A stretch of 64,000 nt of DNA from Chitinophaga deserti (GCF_003149455.1 NZ_QFFK01000003.1:434001-498000), one strand, 5' to 3'; shown: positions 1 to 8,396, counted from the first letter of the stretch. The notes: generated from the sequence alone by a model not told the origin. Program-made: numbers and translations.

Positions 1-1168
1 ACTGCGTAACGTACTTGATTTTGATGGCTGTACCACGAACCACGGGAGGACGGTGGGCTTCGATCGCCTTCTGCATGACCTCGTTCAGCACGGAAGTCTG
101 CACCTTGCGCTGACGGTTATCATAAACCTCCAGGGCGGTCTCTACCGTCTTAAAAATGCGCTGTTTCTCGATTACCGAGCCGAAGATGATAGGCACGTCA
201 GTAAACGGCGCTATACGGTTCCTGAGCTCTTTTTCGTAATCACGGGCGGTATTGGTTTCTTTATCCACCAGGTCCCACTTATTCACGAAAATCACCAGGC
301 CTTTCCCTTTACGGGCAGCCAGGCTGAAAATGCTCAGATCCTGCCCTGCGATACCTTTTTCGGCATCCAGGATAAGGAGGCACACATCGGCTTCATCGAG
401 GGCTTTAATGGCGCGGATCACGGAGTAAAATTCCAGATCCTCGTGTACTTTGGCCTTCCGGCGGATACCGGCCGTATCGATCAGCACGAAATCTTTCTGA
501 AACAGGCGGTAGCGGGTATGGATGGTATCGCGGGTGGTGCCGGCGATATCGGATACGATGTTGCGCTCTTCACCAACAAGGGCGTTGAGCAGCGACGATT
601 TACCCACGTTAGGCTGACCGATGATGGCGATTTTAGGAATCCCGTCGTCTTCATTGCCCGCCTGATCTTCGTCGGGAATGAGGGCGGCTATTTCATCGAG
701 CAGTTCACCAGTGCCGCTGCCTGTCATGGAAGACAGGAAGTGGATGTTATCGAAGCCCATGGAATAGAATTCGGCAGCTTCGAGCTGGCGCTCGTGGTTA
801 TCCACTTTATTGACAGTCAGGAAAACCGGTTTGGAAGAGCGGCGGAGCAGGTCAGCCACATCAGCATCCAGATCGGTGATACCGGTGGTTACATCGCACA
901 TAAAAATGAGGACGTTAGCCTCTTCCATGGCGATTTTCACCTGTTTGCGGATTTCGCGTTCAAAAACATCTTCCGAGCGGGAAACGAACCCGCCGGTATC
1001 TATGACGTTGAATGTTTTACCGTTCCAGTCGGCGATGCCGTATTGCCGGTCGCGGGTAACGCCGCTCACGTCGTCGACAATGGCTTTGCGTTGTTCGAGC
1101 AGGCGGTTGAAGAGGGTTGATTTCCCTACGTTCGGGCGTCCTACGATGGCTACTGTGAACCCAGGCAT
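1..1168 (-). CDS. der: Ribosome-assembly GTPase Der (EngA), 3' end cut by window edge
   Basis: Double-domain GTPase that acts in maturation of the 50S ribosomal subunit. Translating the minus strand from the ATG at 1168 gives a G1 loop GRPNVGKST near residues 10-18, DTGG and NKVD motifs, then a second GTPase domain with GQPNVGKSS, DTAGIRRK and NKWD, followed by the start of the C-terminal KH-like domain. About 389 residues are visible; the family is usually about 435-440 long, so only the C-terminal tail is missing, off the left edge. It lies 26 nt downstream of era and is probably co-transcribed with it. A long open frame on the opposite strand is an antisense shadow. Confidence 0.97.
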   Translation of the reverse strand, partial: MPGFTVAIVGRPNVGKSTLFNRLLEQRKAIVDDVSGVTRDRQYGIADWNGKTFNVIDTGGFVSRSEDVFEREIRKQVKIAMEEANVLIFMCDVTTGITDLDADVADLLRRSSKPVFLTVNKVDNHERQLEAAEFYSMGFDNIHFLSSMTGSGTGELLDEIAALIPDEDQAGNEDDGIPKIAIIGQPNVGKSSLLNALVGEERNIVSDIAGTTRDTIHTRYRLFQKDFVLIDTAGIRRKAKVHEDLEFYSVIRAIKALDEADVCLLILDAEKGIAGQDLSIFSLAARKGKGLVIFVNKWDLVDKETNTARDYEKELRNRIAPFTDVPIIFGSVIEKQRIFKTVETALEVYDNRQRKVQTSVLNEVMQKAIEAHRPPVVRGTAIKIKYVTQ

Positions 1169-1194
1169 ATTATTCTGATTTTAAAATTCTTTGA

Positions 1195-2067
1195 TTAAAG
1201 CAATCCGTATTCACGGAGATAATTATCGTTGTCCCGCCATTTGTCGCGCACCTTTACATGCAGTTCCAGGAACACTTTACGGTCGAGGAACTTTTCTATT
1301 TCCTGGCGGGCACGCGATCCGATTTCCCGGATGGAGCGGCCTCTTTCACCGAGAATGATGCCTTTCTGTGTTTCGCGGGTAACGACGATATCTGCGGAAA
1401 TCTTCGTCAATGTTGTTTTTTCCTCGAAAAGGGTTACCACTACGGCAGTATGGTAGGGTATCTCGTCTTCGAAGAGGTGGAAGATCTGCTCACGGACCAT
1501 TTCTGCCACAAAGAATCGGGTGGAACGGTCGGTGAGTGTATCATCCGGATAATATGGTTCGCCTTCGGGGAGAAGCTGAACGATTTCCTTTTTGAGGAGG
1601 TCGATATTCTTCTTCTGAATGGCGGAGATAAAGAGGACGGATTTGGCTTTGCCCCATGCGAGGCACTTTTCCCTCATGGCTTCGATGGCGGGGGCTTCCA
1701 GGTTATCCATTTTGTTGATAACGAGGATGGAAGTGCCTTTAAGCCTGAGGGAGCCGAAGAGTTCGAGGCATTCTTCGAGGTTATCGCGGGCATCCATGAG
1801 GAGGATGGCCACGTCGGAGTCTTCCAGTGCAGATTTAACTGCAGACATCATTTTCTCGTGCATTTTGTACTTCGGGTCAATAATGCCCGGGGTATCGGAG
1901 AAAACGATCTGGTAACCCGGCTCGGTGAGTACGCCGGTAATGCGGTGGCGGGTGGTTTGTACTTTCGGGGAAACAATAGCGAGCTTTTCGCCGAGGAGGG
2001 CGTTCAGGAGGGTAGATTTCCCTGCGTTCGGTTTCCCGAAAATATTGACAAAACCTGCGCGATGCAT
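1195..2067 (-). CDS. era: GTPase Era
   Basis: Essential GTPase that binds the 3' end of 16S rRNA and couples 30S assembly to growth. The 290-residue product has the P-loop GKPNAGKST at residues 11-19, the G3 motif DTPG, the G4 motif NKMD and a C-terminal KH domain with a GERGRSIREIG core. I chose the ATG at 2067 because homology starts at once (MHRAGFVNIFGKPNAGKS) and because a TAnnTTTG box at 2127-2134 lies about 60 nt upstream. The frame stays open further upstream, but that would run through the promoter and a terminator hairpin. der follows 26 nt downstream. Length and motif set are normal for the family. Confidence 0.97.
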   Translation of the reverse strand: MHRAGFVNIFGKPNAGKSTLLNALLGEKLAIVSPKVQTTRHRITGVLTEPGYQIVFSDTPGIIDPKYKMHEKMMSAVKSALEDSDVAILLMDARDNLEECLELFGSLRLKGTSILVINKMDNLEAPAIEAMREKCLAWGKAKSVLFISAIQKKNIDLLKKEIVQLLPEGEPYYPDDTLTDRSTRFFVAEMVREQIFHLFEDEIPYHTAVVVTLFEEKTTLTKISADIVVTRETQKGIILGERGRSIREIGSRARQEIEKFLDRKVFLELHVKVRDKWRDNDNYLREYGLL

Positions 2068-2126
2068 TATGTTGTTTTTTGATACGGTGAACGTAAGCGG
2101 GGATGCCGTCCCCGGACGCCCGGGTG

Positions 2127-2134
2127 CAAAGGTA
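2127..2134 (-). promoter_or_regulatory. Predicted era-der promoter (-7 box)
   Basis: On the minus strand this reads TACCTTTG, a perfect match to the Bacteroidota -7 consensus TAnnTTTG. It is about 60 nt upstream of the era ATG and just downstream of a terminator hairpin, so era-der is probably an independent transcription unit. The -33 region is only a partial match. Confidence 0.6.
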
Positions 2135-2142
2135 GTACAAAT

Positions 2143-2166
2143 AAAAAAAGCCGAATGTGGTTCGGC
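2143..2166 (-). terminator. Second terminator behind the first tRNA-fMet gene
   Basis: Stem GCCGAA/TTCGGC (arms 2150-2155 and 2161-2166) followed on the minus strand by a run of seven T (2149-2143). It lies between the tRNA terminator at 2224-2255 and the era promoter, giving a tandem terminator arrangement. Confidence 0.65.
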
Positions 2167-2223
2167 ATGATTCAATGGAAGGTACCTTTTCCGGTAATCC
2201 GTATGCGTATGTCCGTTGGTGAT

Positions 2224-2255
2224 AAAAAAGCAAATCCCGCTCCGGGAGCGGGATT
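2224..2255 (-). terminator. Terminator of the first tRNA-fMet gene
   Basis: Perfect 9-bp stem (arms 2233-2241 and 2247-2255) rich in GC, followed on the minus strand by a T-rich tract (2232-2224). It lies 15 nt downstream of the tRNA 3' end. Confidence 0.8.
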
Positions 2256-2269
2256 CTGACTTTCTTTTG

Positions 2270-2341
<72 letters not shown>

Positions 2342-2350
2342 ATGTGGATG

Positions 2351-2381
2351 CAAAGGTAAGCTAATATTTCTCCCGGCCAAA
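2351..2381 (-). promoter_or_regulatory. Promoter of tRNA-fMet copy 1
   Basis: Minus strand: TTTG (2378-2381), 19-nt spacer, TACCTTTG (2351-2358). This is a textbook Bacteroidota sigma-A promoter, with the -7 box 9 nt before the mature tRNA 5' end. Confidence 0.8.
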
Positions 2382-3341
2382 TATTTTTTAACAAAAAGGT
2401 CATAAAACCATGACAATTATCCCCTTAAACCTCCTCCTGTCATGACTTACAGGTGCACGAAAATATTTACAAGTTGTACAAATTTGTGTGCCGGCCAATA
2501 TCTGCCGTTAGAATTTTACCCCATAAGCATGCTTTAATTGGAAAACTTCCTGTGATCCGCACTTCCGTAGCCCTGCCGGTTTGAGCACCCCCTCCCCCAA
2601 TCCCTAACTTAATCCTGCAATTAAATGCCTTCATCCCAAAAGTCAGAATAATAATTCAAGTTAAAAAGTTGGGGGAAGAACTAAAAAACGCCATAAGTTA
2701 CCCGTCATCCTGTTGCATGAATCTAAGCCGGAGAGCTTCGTACGTGCCATCTCAAAGCCCGAAGCCTGGGCATATTGCTTCTTTAAACCTTCTTTTGACA
2801 TTGTGTTACCTGCCTCTAATATAAGTATTAGCGGGGGGAAGCTTTACCAATTTATGGGGAATACATAGGGATTAATCAGGGTATATATAGCCTATGTCTA
2901 GCCCCTTATACCCCTATACATAGGCTAAATATAGGCTAAGTATAGGCTATATATAGGCTAAATATATAAGGGTCTGGAAGGAAGTTACAGGCAGTTTACC
3001 CCGGGACTAGCCAAGGGTAAGCCTACGGTTGGATATGCGGAAAACAGTCACGCGCTAAACCGGCCACCATTTTTGTCTATGATGTAGTTTTTCCTTTCAA
3101 CCGGAAATAGACAAATGGAAGAAAAGCTATGCCGGAAGCATTTCTTTGAGATGGCAGATGTGTGGGCTATAGGACAAATTTTGTGAGGGGGGAGTTCCAG
3201 GATTAATGACCCGTGTTTGGGCAGGTGGTTGGGGGAAATTGTATGCCTGAGTTCCCAATCCCCGAGGTATTTGATTTGATCCGGAATTTGACCTGATCTA
3301 CTTTTCCTTTCTGCAAATTACATCATGAACTAACTGAAAAG
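2382..3341. other. Long non-coding stretch between tRNA-fMet copies 1 and 2
   Basis: About 960 bp without a convincing coding frame on either strand and without a recognisable RNA family. It holds a small AT-rich repeat array (2882-2965, listed separately) and several C- or G-rich runs. It is far longer than typical gaps in this window. I see no integrase remnant or direct tRNA-end repeats that would mark an integration site. Confidence 0.5.
2882..2965. repeat. ATAGGCTA tandem and inverted repeat array
   Basis: Four copies of TAGGCTA at roughly 10-11 bp spacing (2921-2960), each in AT-rich context (TATAGGCTA, ATATAGGCTA), preceded by an inverted copy TATATAGCCTATG at 2883-2895. The copies can pair with the inverted one to form alternative hairpins. 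Function unknown. Confidence 0.7.
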
Positions 3342-3373
3342 AAAAGGGCCGCTCTTTGCAGAACGGCCCTTTT
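3342..3373 (-). terminator. Terminator of tRNA-fMet copy 2
   Basis: Perfect 10-bp stem AAAAGGGCCG/CGGCCCTTTT (3342-3351, 3364-3373), continued on the minus strand by CTTTTC. It lies 25 nt downstream of the tRNA 3' end. Confidence 0.8.
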
Positions 3374-3398
3374 GTATTTTAGGAGATCTTCCTATTCG

Positions 3399-3470
<72 letters not shown>

Positions 3471-3479
3471 ATGTGGGTG

Positions 3480-3487
3480 CAAATGTA
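3480..3487 (-). promoter_or_regulatory. -7 box of tRNA-fMet copy 2
   Basis: TACATTTG on the minus strand, matching TAnnTTTG. The upstream block with TTAGGCA is nearly identical to that upstream of copy 3, so promoter and tRNA were duplicated together. There is no clear TTTG at -33. Confidence 0.6.
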
Positions 3488-3667
3488 ATGGAATATTTCG
3501 CCTTGCCTAATTTTTATTTTCACAAGCAATCCAGGTGCTTCTGACTATTGCGAAAGTTGCTTTTAAAAAAAACTTAGCTGTTTCTAAAAACCGGGCTGTT
3601 ACAGGATTTCAGTGATACTGAACCGGGCCTGATCAGAGATGTTTGCAGTGGGGATTTTATATAAAAA

Positions 3668-3698
3668 AAACGGTTTCCAGATAATCTGAAAACCGTTT
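3668..3698 (-). terminator. Terminator of tRNA-fMet copy 3
   Basis: Long stem (arms 3668-3682 and 3684-3698, one mismatch), followed on the minus strand by a run of T. It lies 8 nt downstream of the tRNA. Confidence 0.8.
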
Positions 3699-3705
3699 CC
3701 TGTTG

Positions 3706-3777
<72 letters not shown>

Positions 3778-3786
3778 ATGTGGGTG

Positions 3787-3794
3787 CAAATGTA
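3787..3794 (-). promoter_or_regulatory. -7 box of tRNA-fMet copy 3
   Basis: TACATTTG on the minus strand, 9 nt before the tRNA 5' end, in the same duplicated promoter context as copy 2. Confidence 0.6.
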
Positions 3795-4010
3795 AGAGAA
3801 TTATTCGCCCTGCCTAATTTTATTTTACATTCTTTCGCAAAACAACATTTACCATTCTCACCAAACCTTCTACCAACAAGGGTTGCAATGGAACAAAAAT
3901 ATTTCCCCCAACAATTCAATCACGCATCTGCAAACGTAAAATAGCTACATAGCGCACAAAATAAATTACGCGGACTCGCTAAATATCACCTTCAAAAACA
4001 TACACACCCT

Positions 4011-4037
4011 ACTCTACTCTACTCTACTCTACTCTAC
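4011..4037. repeat. Pentanucleotide microsatellite (ACTCT)5
   Basis: Five uninterrupted copies of ACTCT plus a partial copy, in the gap between the ssb terminator and the tRNA-fMet copy 3 promoter. The rest of the gap (3795-4090) shows nothing else recognisable. Confidence 0.9.
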
Positions 4038-4090
4038 TTTCCACACATACTTCTCCCTTTCCACTCCGTTATCCGGAATGTTTCATAAAA

Positions 4091-4122
4091 CAAGCAGCCA
4101 GACCGTTCCAGCCGGCTACTTG
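4091..4122 (-). terminator. Terminator of ssb
   Basis: 9-bp stem with one mismatch (4091-4099, 4114-4122), followed on the minus strand by TTTTATG, about 35 nt after the ssb stop codon. Confidence 0.6.
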
Positions 4123-4155
4123 TTTGGTATCATATTCGTTTGAATAATTGTTGCT

Positions 4156-4575
4156 TTAGAATGGCAGCTCTTCCGCTTCGTCCGCATGCATGGATGCTGG
4201 CAACGTAACTGCTTCACCTCCATCTCCTGCCCCCTCTGCCGCTGGTTTGTGTTCCGGACGCGGGCCGTGTGGCAGCAGCGCCATGTTCTTCACCAGCATT
4301 TTCAACGCACAGGCAGGTGCCCCAGTTTGTGTTGTGTACATGTCCAGATAAGGTGTACCCTCCACATACACCAGCGTACCCTGCAGCAGGTAAGGCCCTA
4401 CATTCCGCGGTTGCCAGAATGCACATTCCACCCAGATGGTTCTTTCCTGAACTACACCCTGCGGATTCTTGAAACGTTCATTGTGTGCCACACTGAAATT
4501 TAACACCTGCTTACCTTTCACTTCATGTAAAACGGCATTCTTGCCCAGATGTCCGATTAATTCAAGCTTAATCAT
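4156..4575 (-). CDS. ssb: Single-stranded DNA-binding protein
   Basis: Binds and protects single-stranded DNA in replication, repair and recombination. The 139-residue protein has an N-terminal OB fold (about residues 1-105) with the typical ERTIWVECAFWQPRNVGPYL stretch. A flexible Gly/Pro/Glu-rich linker follows, then the acidic C-terminal tip DEAEELPF, the docking motif for partner proteins. The length is at the short end for SSB, and the OB fold is more diverged than a main chromosomal SSB; many Bacteroidota carry several SSB paralogues, so this may be an accessory copy. It stands alone with its own terminator. Confidence 0.92.
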   Translation of the reverse strand: MIKLELIGHLGKNAVLHEVKGKQVLNFSVAHNERFKNPQGVVQERTIWVECAFWQPRNVGPYLLQGTLVYVEGTPYLDMYTTQTGAPACALKMLVKNMALLPHGPRPEHKPAAEGAGDGGEAVTLPASMHADEAEELPF

Positions 4576-4720
4576 TGTACTTCCGATTTTAGGTTAACAA
4601 TTAAAAAAAGTTGGCGGTGCGAATAAGTAGAAGTAGTAATGCGTAACGGTTAACAACAAAAGCAATATAAATAATTTTGGTATGCAAAAAATTATTTCCG
4701 CTTATTTCCTTTCATGTGGC

Positions 4721-4728
4721 TAACTTTG
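4721..4728 (+). promoter_or_regulatory. -7 box upstream of the TPP riboswitch
   Basis: TAACTTTG, a match to TAnnTTTG, about 40 nt before the riboswitch P1 stem. The -33 element is poor. This predicts a transcript leader of about 230 nt. Confidence 0.55.
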
Positions 4729-4768
4729 CACCAGAATCAGAGCCCGCGCTTTTCACTGCGGCCTCTTT

Positions 4769-4847
4769 TCACCTCGGGGTGCCTTACTATCAGGCTGAGA
4801 TCAAACCCGTTGAACCTGACCAGGTAATGCTGGTAAGGAAAGGTAAG
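4769..4847 (+). ncRNA. TPP riboswitch (THI element)
   Basis: Carries the conserved TPP aptamer blocks in order: CGGGGTGCC, AGGCTGAGATCA, AACCCGTTGAACCTGA, then CCAGGTAATGCTGGTAAGGAA. Short P1 arms ACCT/AGGT (4771-4774, 4841-4844) close the element. It lies just upstream of a TonB-dependent receptor, the arrangement known for thiamine-responsive outer-membrane transporters of Bacteroidota. A 7-bp hairpin with a T run directly downstream (4841-4875) may be the expression platform. Confidence 0.93.
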
Positions 4848-4875
4848 CAGCACTTTTTCCTACTTACCTGTTTTT
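4841..4875 (+). terminator. Candidate expression-platform hairpin of the TPP riboswitch
   Basis: AGGTAAG (4841-4847) pairs with CTTACCT (4863-4869) and is followed by GTTTTT. The left arm overlaps the 3' strand of aptamer stem P1, so the two structures exclude each other. The stem is short and the loop is 15 nt, so terminator strength is uncertain. Confidence 0.45.
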
Positions 4876-4962
4876 ATTGCGATAGTACACCGGTGCGGCC
4901 ATAATGGCTCCGCTCCGCTATTGGACATGAACTTTAAACAAAGTCTTAAAACAGGACCGATC

Positions 4963-7335
4963 ATGAAACATCTGATGCTCTTTGCCCTGATCTGCTGCAC
5001 CCTTGCCGCACAGGCCCAAAGATCGATCTCCGGAACCGCTTCCGACCGCCGTACCGGCCAACCACTCAATGGCGCCACTATATCCGTACTGAACGGCCCT
5101 TCCGTGACCACCAACGCTTCCGGAAAGTACATTCTGCCGCTCCCTAAACACCAGCCCGCCATCATCCAGGCCAGCTTCATCGGATATGCCTCCCAGAGAG
5201 ATACACTCCGCCCCGGTACCGCCACCTTCGACTTTGCCCTCACCGAAACAGGCCTCTTTGTAAAGCCTGTGGAAGTGACCAGTACCCGTGCCGGCGCCAA
5301 TGCCCCTTTCACCAAATCGGAACTCCGCCGCGAAGAGATCGCACGGCAGAACCTCGGGCAGGATCTCCCCCTCCTGCTCAACCAGCTGCCTTCCGTTACC
5401 ACCAGCTCTGATGCCGGCGCAGGCATTGGCTATACCAGCATGCGTGTTCGCGGGTCGGACATTACGCGTATCAATGTTACCGTCAACGGTATCCCTGTCA
5501 ATGACGCAGAATCGCAGGGCACCTTTTTCGTGAATATGCCCGATTTTGCTTCCTCCGTTTCCAGCATCCAGCTGCAACGCGGTGTAGGCACCTCCACCAA
5601 CGGTGCCGGTGCTTTCGGTGCTTCCCTCAACCTCTCCACCAACGAGTTCCGCGAAAAAACTTACGGCGAAGTAAATGCCACATACGGATCCTTCGACTCC
5701 TGGAAAACCACGGTTAGCGCAGGCTCCGGGCTGATCAACAATCACTTCACCGTTGACGCGCGCCTTTCCCGCATTTCCTCCAACGGGTACATCGACCGCG
5801 CGTCTTCCGATCTCAAATCTTTCTACACCTCCTTCGCATACATCGCCAATAAATCATCTCTCCGCCTCAACGTTTTCTCCGGTAAGGAAAAAACCTACCA
5901 GGCATGGACAGGCGCTACAGACGAACAGATCAAAGAAAATGGCCGCCGCTACAATCCTAACGGGAAAATGGAAAAAGGCGGGTTCTATGATAACGAAACC
6001 GACAATTACCAGCAGGATCATTATCAACTGCTGTTCAACCACGCTTTCCGCTCCAACCTGCAATTCAACGCCGCACTGCACTATACCCGCGGCCGTGGAT
6101 ATTATGAGAACTGGCGGGAAGATGAGTTGTACACCGATTACGGTGTTACCGGTCCTGATGTGAATGGTACACCGGCTACAGAAACTGACCTGGTACGCCA
6201 GCTGTGGCTCGACAACCATTTCTACGGCGGTGTTTTCTCCATCCGGCACGATCTCGGCAAGTTCAACTGGACGGCTGGCGGCGGCTGGAATAAATACGAC
6301 GGCAAGCACTATGGTAAAGTGATCTGGGCAGAGCTGGGTGGTTTTGATAAAGATCACCGCTGGTATAACCTCGATGCATACAAAACCGACCTCAACGCTT
6401 ACTGGAAAGGGGAATACGCTGTCACTAACCGGCTGAAAGTATTTGCAGACATGCAATACCGCCATGTAGGATATAAACTGAACGGTTTCCGGAAGAACCC
6501 GAATATCCGCCAGCATAAAAAATACGACTTCTACAATCCCAAAGCAGGCGCCACTTTCACGATCAACGAGCGCCAGTACATCTATGCTTCCTACGCTATC
6601 GGAAACAAAGAACCTAACCGTGATGATTTTGAAGTGGTACAGGCCGAAGCGCCCAGGCATGAAACGCTCCGCAACCTTGAAGCAGGCTATGTATGGCGTG
6701 GTGCCAACAGCAGTCTTACTGCCAATGTGTATTACATGAACTACCGCAACCAGCTGGTACTTACCGGCCGGATCAATGATGTAGGCGCATATGCCCGCAC
6801 CAATATCCCCGAAAGCTACCGCCTCGGCCTTGAAGTGGAAGGACAATACACCCCCGTTTCCTGGTTTACCATACAGGCTAATGCCGCACTGAGCCGCAAC
6901 CGCGTAAAAGGATTTACGGAGTACCTGGACGACTGGGATAATGGCGGCCAAACCCCTAAGCGGTACGACAACACGGAAATCTCTTTCTCTCCTTCCTTCA
7001 TAAGAGGTGCTACTGCCACTTTCCGTCCGTTTAAAGGGTTTTCCGCAGATGTGGTGGAGAAGTATGTAAGCGCGCAATATCTCGATAACTCAGGGGATAA
7101 AAACCGCCGTCTCGATGCTTACGCTGTTACCGACATTCGACTCAACTACACGGTGCCGCAAAGCTTCTTCCGCGAGCTGGGCCTGCAGTTCATCGTTTAT
7201 AACCTGACCGATAAATTGTATGCACCCAATGGATACACCTACGGGTACCTGGAAGGCGGCAGCATGAAAGCAACGAATAACTATTTCCCCATGGCGGGGA
7301 TCAACTTCATGGCCGGAGTTAAAATCGGGCTGTAA
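4963..7335 (+). CDS. TonB-dependent outer-membrane receptor, predicted thiamine transporter
   Basis: Predicted to import thiamine or a thiamine precursor across the outer membrane using TonB energy. The 790-residue protein has a signal peptide ending AAQAQ, a carboxypeptidase-regulatory-like beta domain (about residues 22-100), a plug domain with SMRVRGSDITRINVTVNG, and a 22-strand-type barrel to the C-terminus. I chose the ATG at 4963 because the signal peptide begins there; an in-frame TTG at 4921 and an ATG at 4927 would add a non-signal prefix. Substrate assignment rests on the TPP riboswitch upstream, not on barrel residues. It has no SusD partner, and no thiamine genes such as pnuT follow. 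A strong terminator ends the unit. Confidence 0.88.
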   Translation: MKHLMLFALICCTLAAQAQRSISGTASDRRTGQPLNGATISVLNGPSVTTNASGKYILPLPKHQPAIIQASFIGYASQRDTLRPGTATFDFALTETGLFVKPVEVTSTRAGANAPFTKSELRREEIARQNLGQDLPLLLNQLPSVTTSSDAGAGIGYTSMRVRGSDITRINVTVNGIPVNDAESQGTFFVNMPDFASSVSSIQLQRGVGTSTNGAGAFGASLNLSTNEFREKTYGEVNATYGSFDSWKTTVSAGSGLINNHFTVDARLSRISSNGYIDRASSDLKSFYTSFAYIANKSSLRLNVFSGKEKTYQAWTGATDEQIKENGRRYNPNGKMEKGGFYDNETDNYQQDHYQLLFNHAFRSNLQFNAALHYTRGRGYYENWREDELYTDYGVTGPDVNGTPATETDLVRQLWLDNHFYGGVFSIRHDLGKFNWTAGGGWNKYDGKHYGKVIWAELGGFDKDHRWYNLDAYKTDLNAYWKGEYAVTNRLKVFADMQYRHVGYKLNGFRKNPNIRQHKKYDFYNPKAGATFTINERQYIYASYAIGNKEPNRDDFEVVQAEAPRHETLRNLEAGYVWRGANSSLTANVYYMNYRNQLVLTGRINDVGAYARTNIPESYRLGLEVEGQYTPVSWFTIQANAALSRNRVKGFTEYLDDWDNGGQTPKRYDNTEISFSPSFIRGATATFRPFKGFSADVVEKYVSAQYLDNSGDKNRRLDAYAVTDIRLNYTVPQSFFRELGLQFIVYNLTDKLYAPNGYTYGYLEGGSMKATNNYFPMAGINFMAGVKIGL

Positions 7336-7360
7336 TCACCATATCCAAACCAGAACTGAA

Positions 7361-7385
7361 AAGCCGGCGTTCATAACGCCGGCTT
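7361..7385. terminator. Bidirectional terminator between the receptor and araC-type genes
   Basis: Perfect 11-bp stem AAGCCGGCGTT/AACGCCGGCTT (7361-7371, 7375-7385) with a CAT loop and a T run on the plus side. It serves the convergent genes at 4963-7335 and 7389-8396. Confidence 0.88.
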
Positions 7386-7388
7386 TTT

Positions 7389-8396
7389 TTATGCCGCACG
7401 CATTTCGCCGGGAGTTTTACCGGTCCATCGTTTAAAGGCTTTAAGGAATGCGCTGGATTCATTGTAGCCCAGCATATAGGCAATGTCTTTCACGGAATGG
7501 TGGCCGGAGCGGAGGTAATCGAGCGCGAGAGCCTTACGTACTTCGTCCTGTATCTGGAGGAAAGTAATGCCTTCGTCGCGCAGTTTGCGCTGGAGGCTGC
7601 GGGCGCTGATATTGAAATTGGCGGCCACGGCTTCGAGGGAAGCAGCGTAGAGGAAGGAATTAGACAGCAGGAACTGGTAGATGCGTGCATGAAAATCCCC
7701 TGCAGGCTGCGCACCTGCCTGCAATGCATGTACCTGCTGCAGCAGTATGGTCTGTAGCTCATAATTGGCGGAAAGTATTTCCTGCTGCAGCCAGCTGTTG
7801 TCAAAAGTAATGGTGAGGTCTTTCCCCTTTTTCCGGAGCGGGCACCGGAGCACGCGTTCATACTCCCCCGTTTCTGCCACTTCGTAAGGCAATTGAGCCG
7901 ATACAGGCGCTAACCGGCGCATAAGTAACCCATCCAGCTCATGCACGGAAAATACGGCTAAAAAGGGCGTTAAATGGCGAAAGGTATATGGATGCTCTTT
8001 CACTTTAGCAGGATCAGCTACGAAACAAATAGAAAACTGCTTTGCACCATGATGCACCTGCATGCGGAACATATCTGTCAGCAAGGGCGTAAGCGCACCT
8101 GCGTGGGCAATGGCTTCTCCGGCGGTGTTACTCGTCTGGATGATTTGTCCTACCACACCCAGGGCCGCCAGCTGCATGGCTTCCCCGAAGTGGAGGCCAA
8201 ACTGCGGATCGGCCGTGGCATGAGCAGCGTTTTTCCATAAGCTGTTGACCTGCGCAGCGGTAAGCTTCACAATATGTCCCTGTTGTAATATCTTTTCATC
8301 GATACCCGAAAGGGAGCATAGCCGGCGTGGATCGGCACCTCGCTGGCCGGCGTAAGCCAGAAGGGCACGAATGAGTTGTTGTTGTAAGTCCTGCAT
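7389..8396 (-). CDS. AraC-family transcriptional regulator
   Basis: DNA-binding regulator of 335 residues. The N-terminal two thirds resemble the arabinose-binding-like sensing domain (PF12625 type). The C-terminal ~100 residues form the double helix-turn-helix of AraC/XylS proteins, including ISARSLQRKLRDEGITF and VKDIAYMLGYNESSAFLKAF. I chose the ATG at 8396; the frame extends only to a TTG at 8414. It is divergent from the small membrane protein gene at 8541, with direct repeats in the shared intergenic region. That gene is the obvious candidate target. The inducer cannot be inferred. Confidence 0.88.
   Translation of the reverse strand: MQDLQQQLIRALLAYAGQRGADPRRLCSLSGIDEKILQQGHIVKLTAAQVNSLWKNAAHATADPQFGLHFGEAMQLAALGVVGQIIQTSNTAGEAIAHAGALTPLLTDMFRMQVHHGAKQFSICFVADPAKVKEHPYTFRHLTPFLAVFSVHELDGLLMRRLAPVSAQLPYEVAETGEYERVLRCPLRKKGKDLTITFDNSWLQQEILSANYELQTILLQQVHALQAGAQPAGDFHARIYQFLLSNSFLYAASLEAVAANFNISARSLQRKLRDEGITFLQIQDEVRKALALDYLRSGHHSVKDIAYMLGYNESSAFLKAFKRWTGKTPGEMRAA

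Noticed and set aside
53..1120. Long plus-strand open frame of 355 codons
   Set aside because: It is antisense to der, whose minus-strand translation shows all GTPase motifs; the plus-strand product has no recognisable features.
1877..2233. Minus-strand frame of 118 codons upstream of and overlapping era
   Set aside because: It spans a terminator, the era promoter and the start of era in another frame, and has no family features.
4677..4904. Plus-strand frame of 75 codons before the TonB receptor
   Set aside because: It covers the TPP riboswitch; conserved aptamer blocks explain the sequence better than coding.
5854..7077. Minus-strand frame of 407 codons
   Set aside because: Antisense shadow of the TonB-dependent receptor, a consequence of codon bias.
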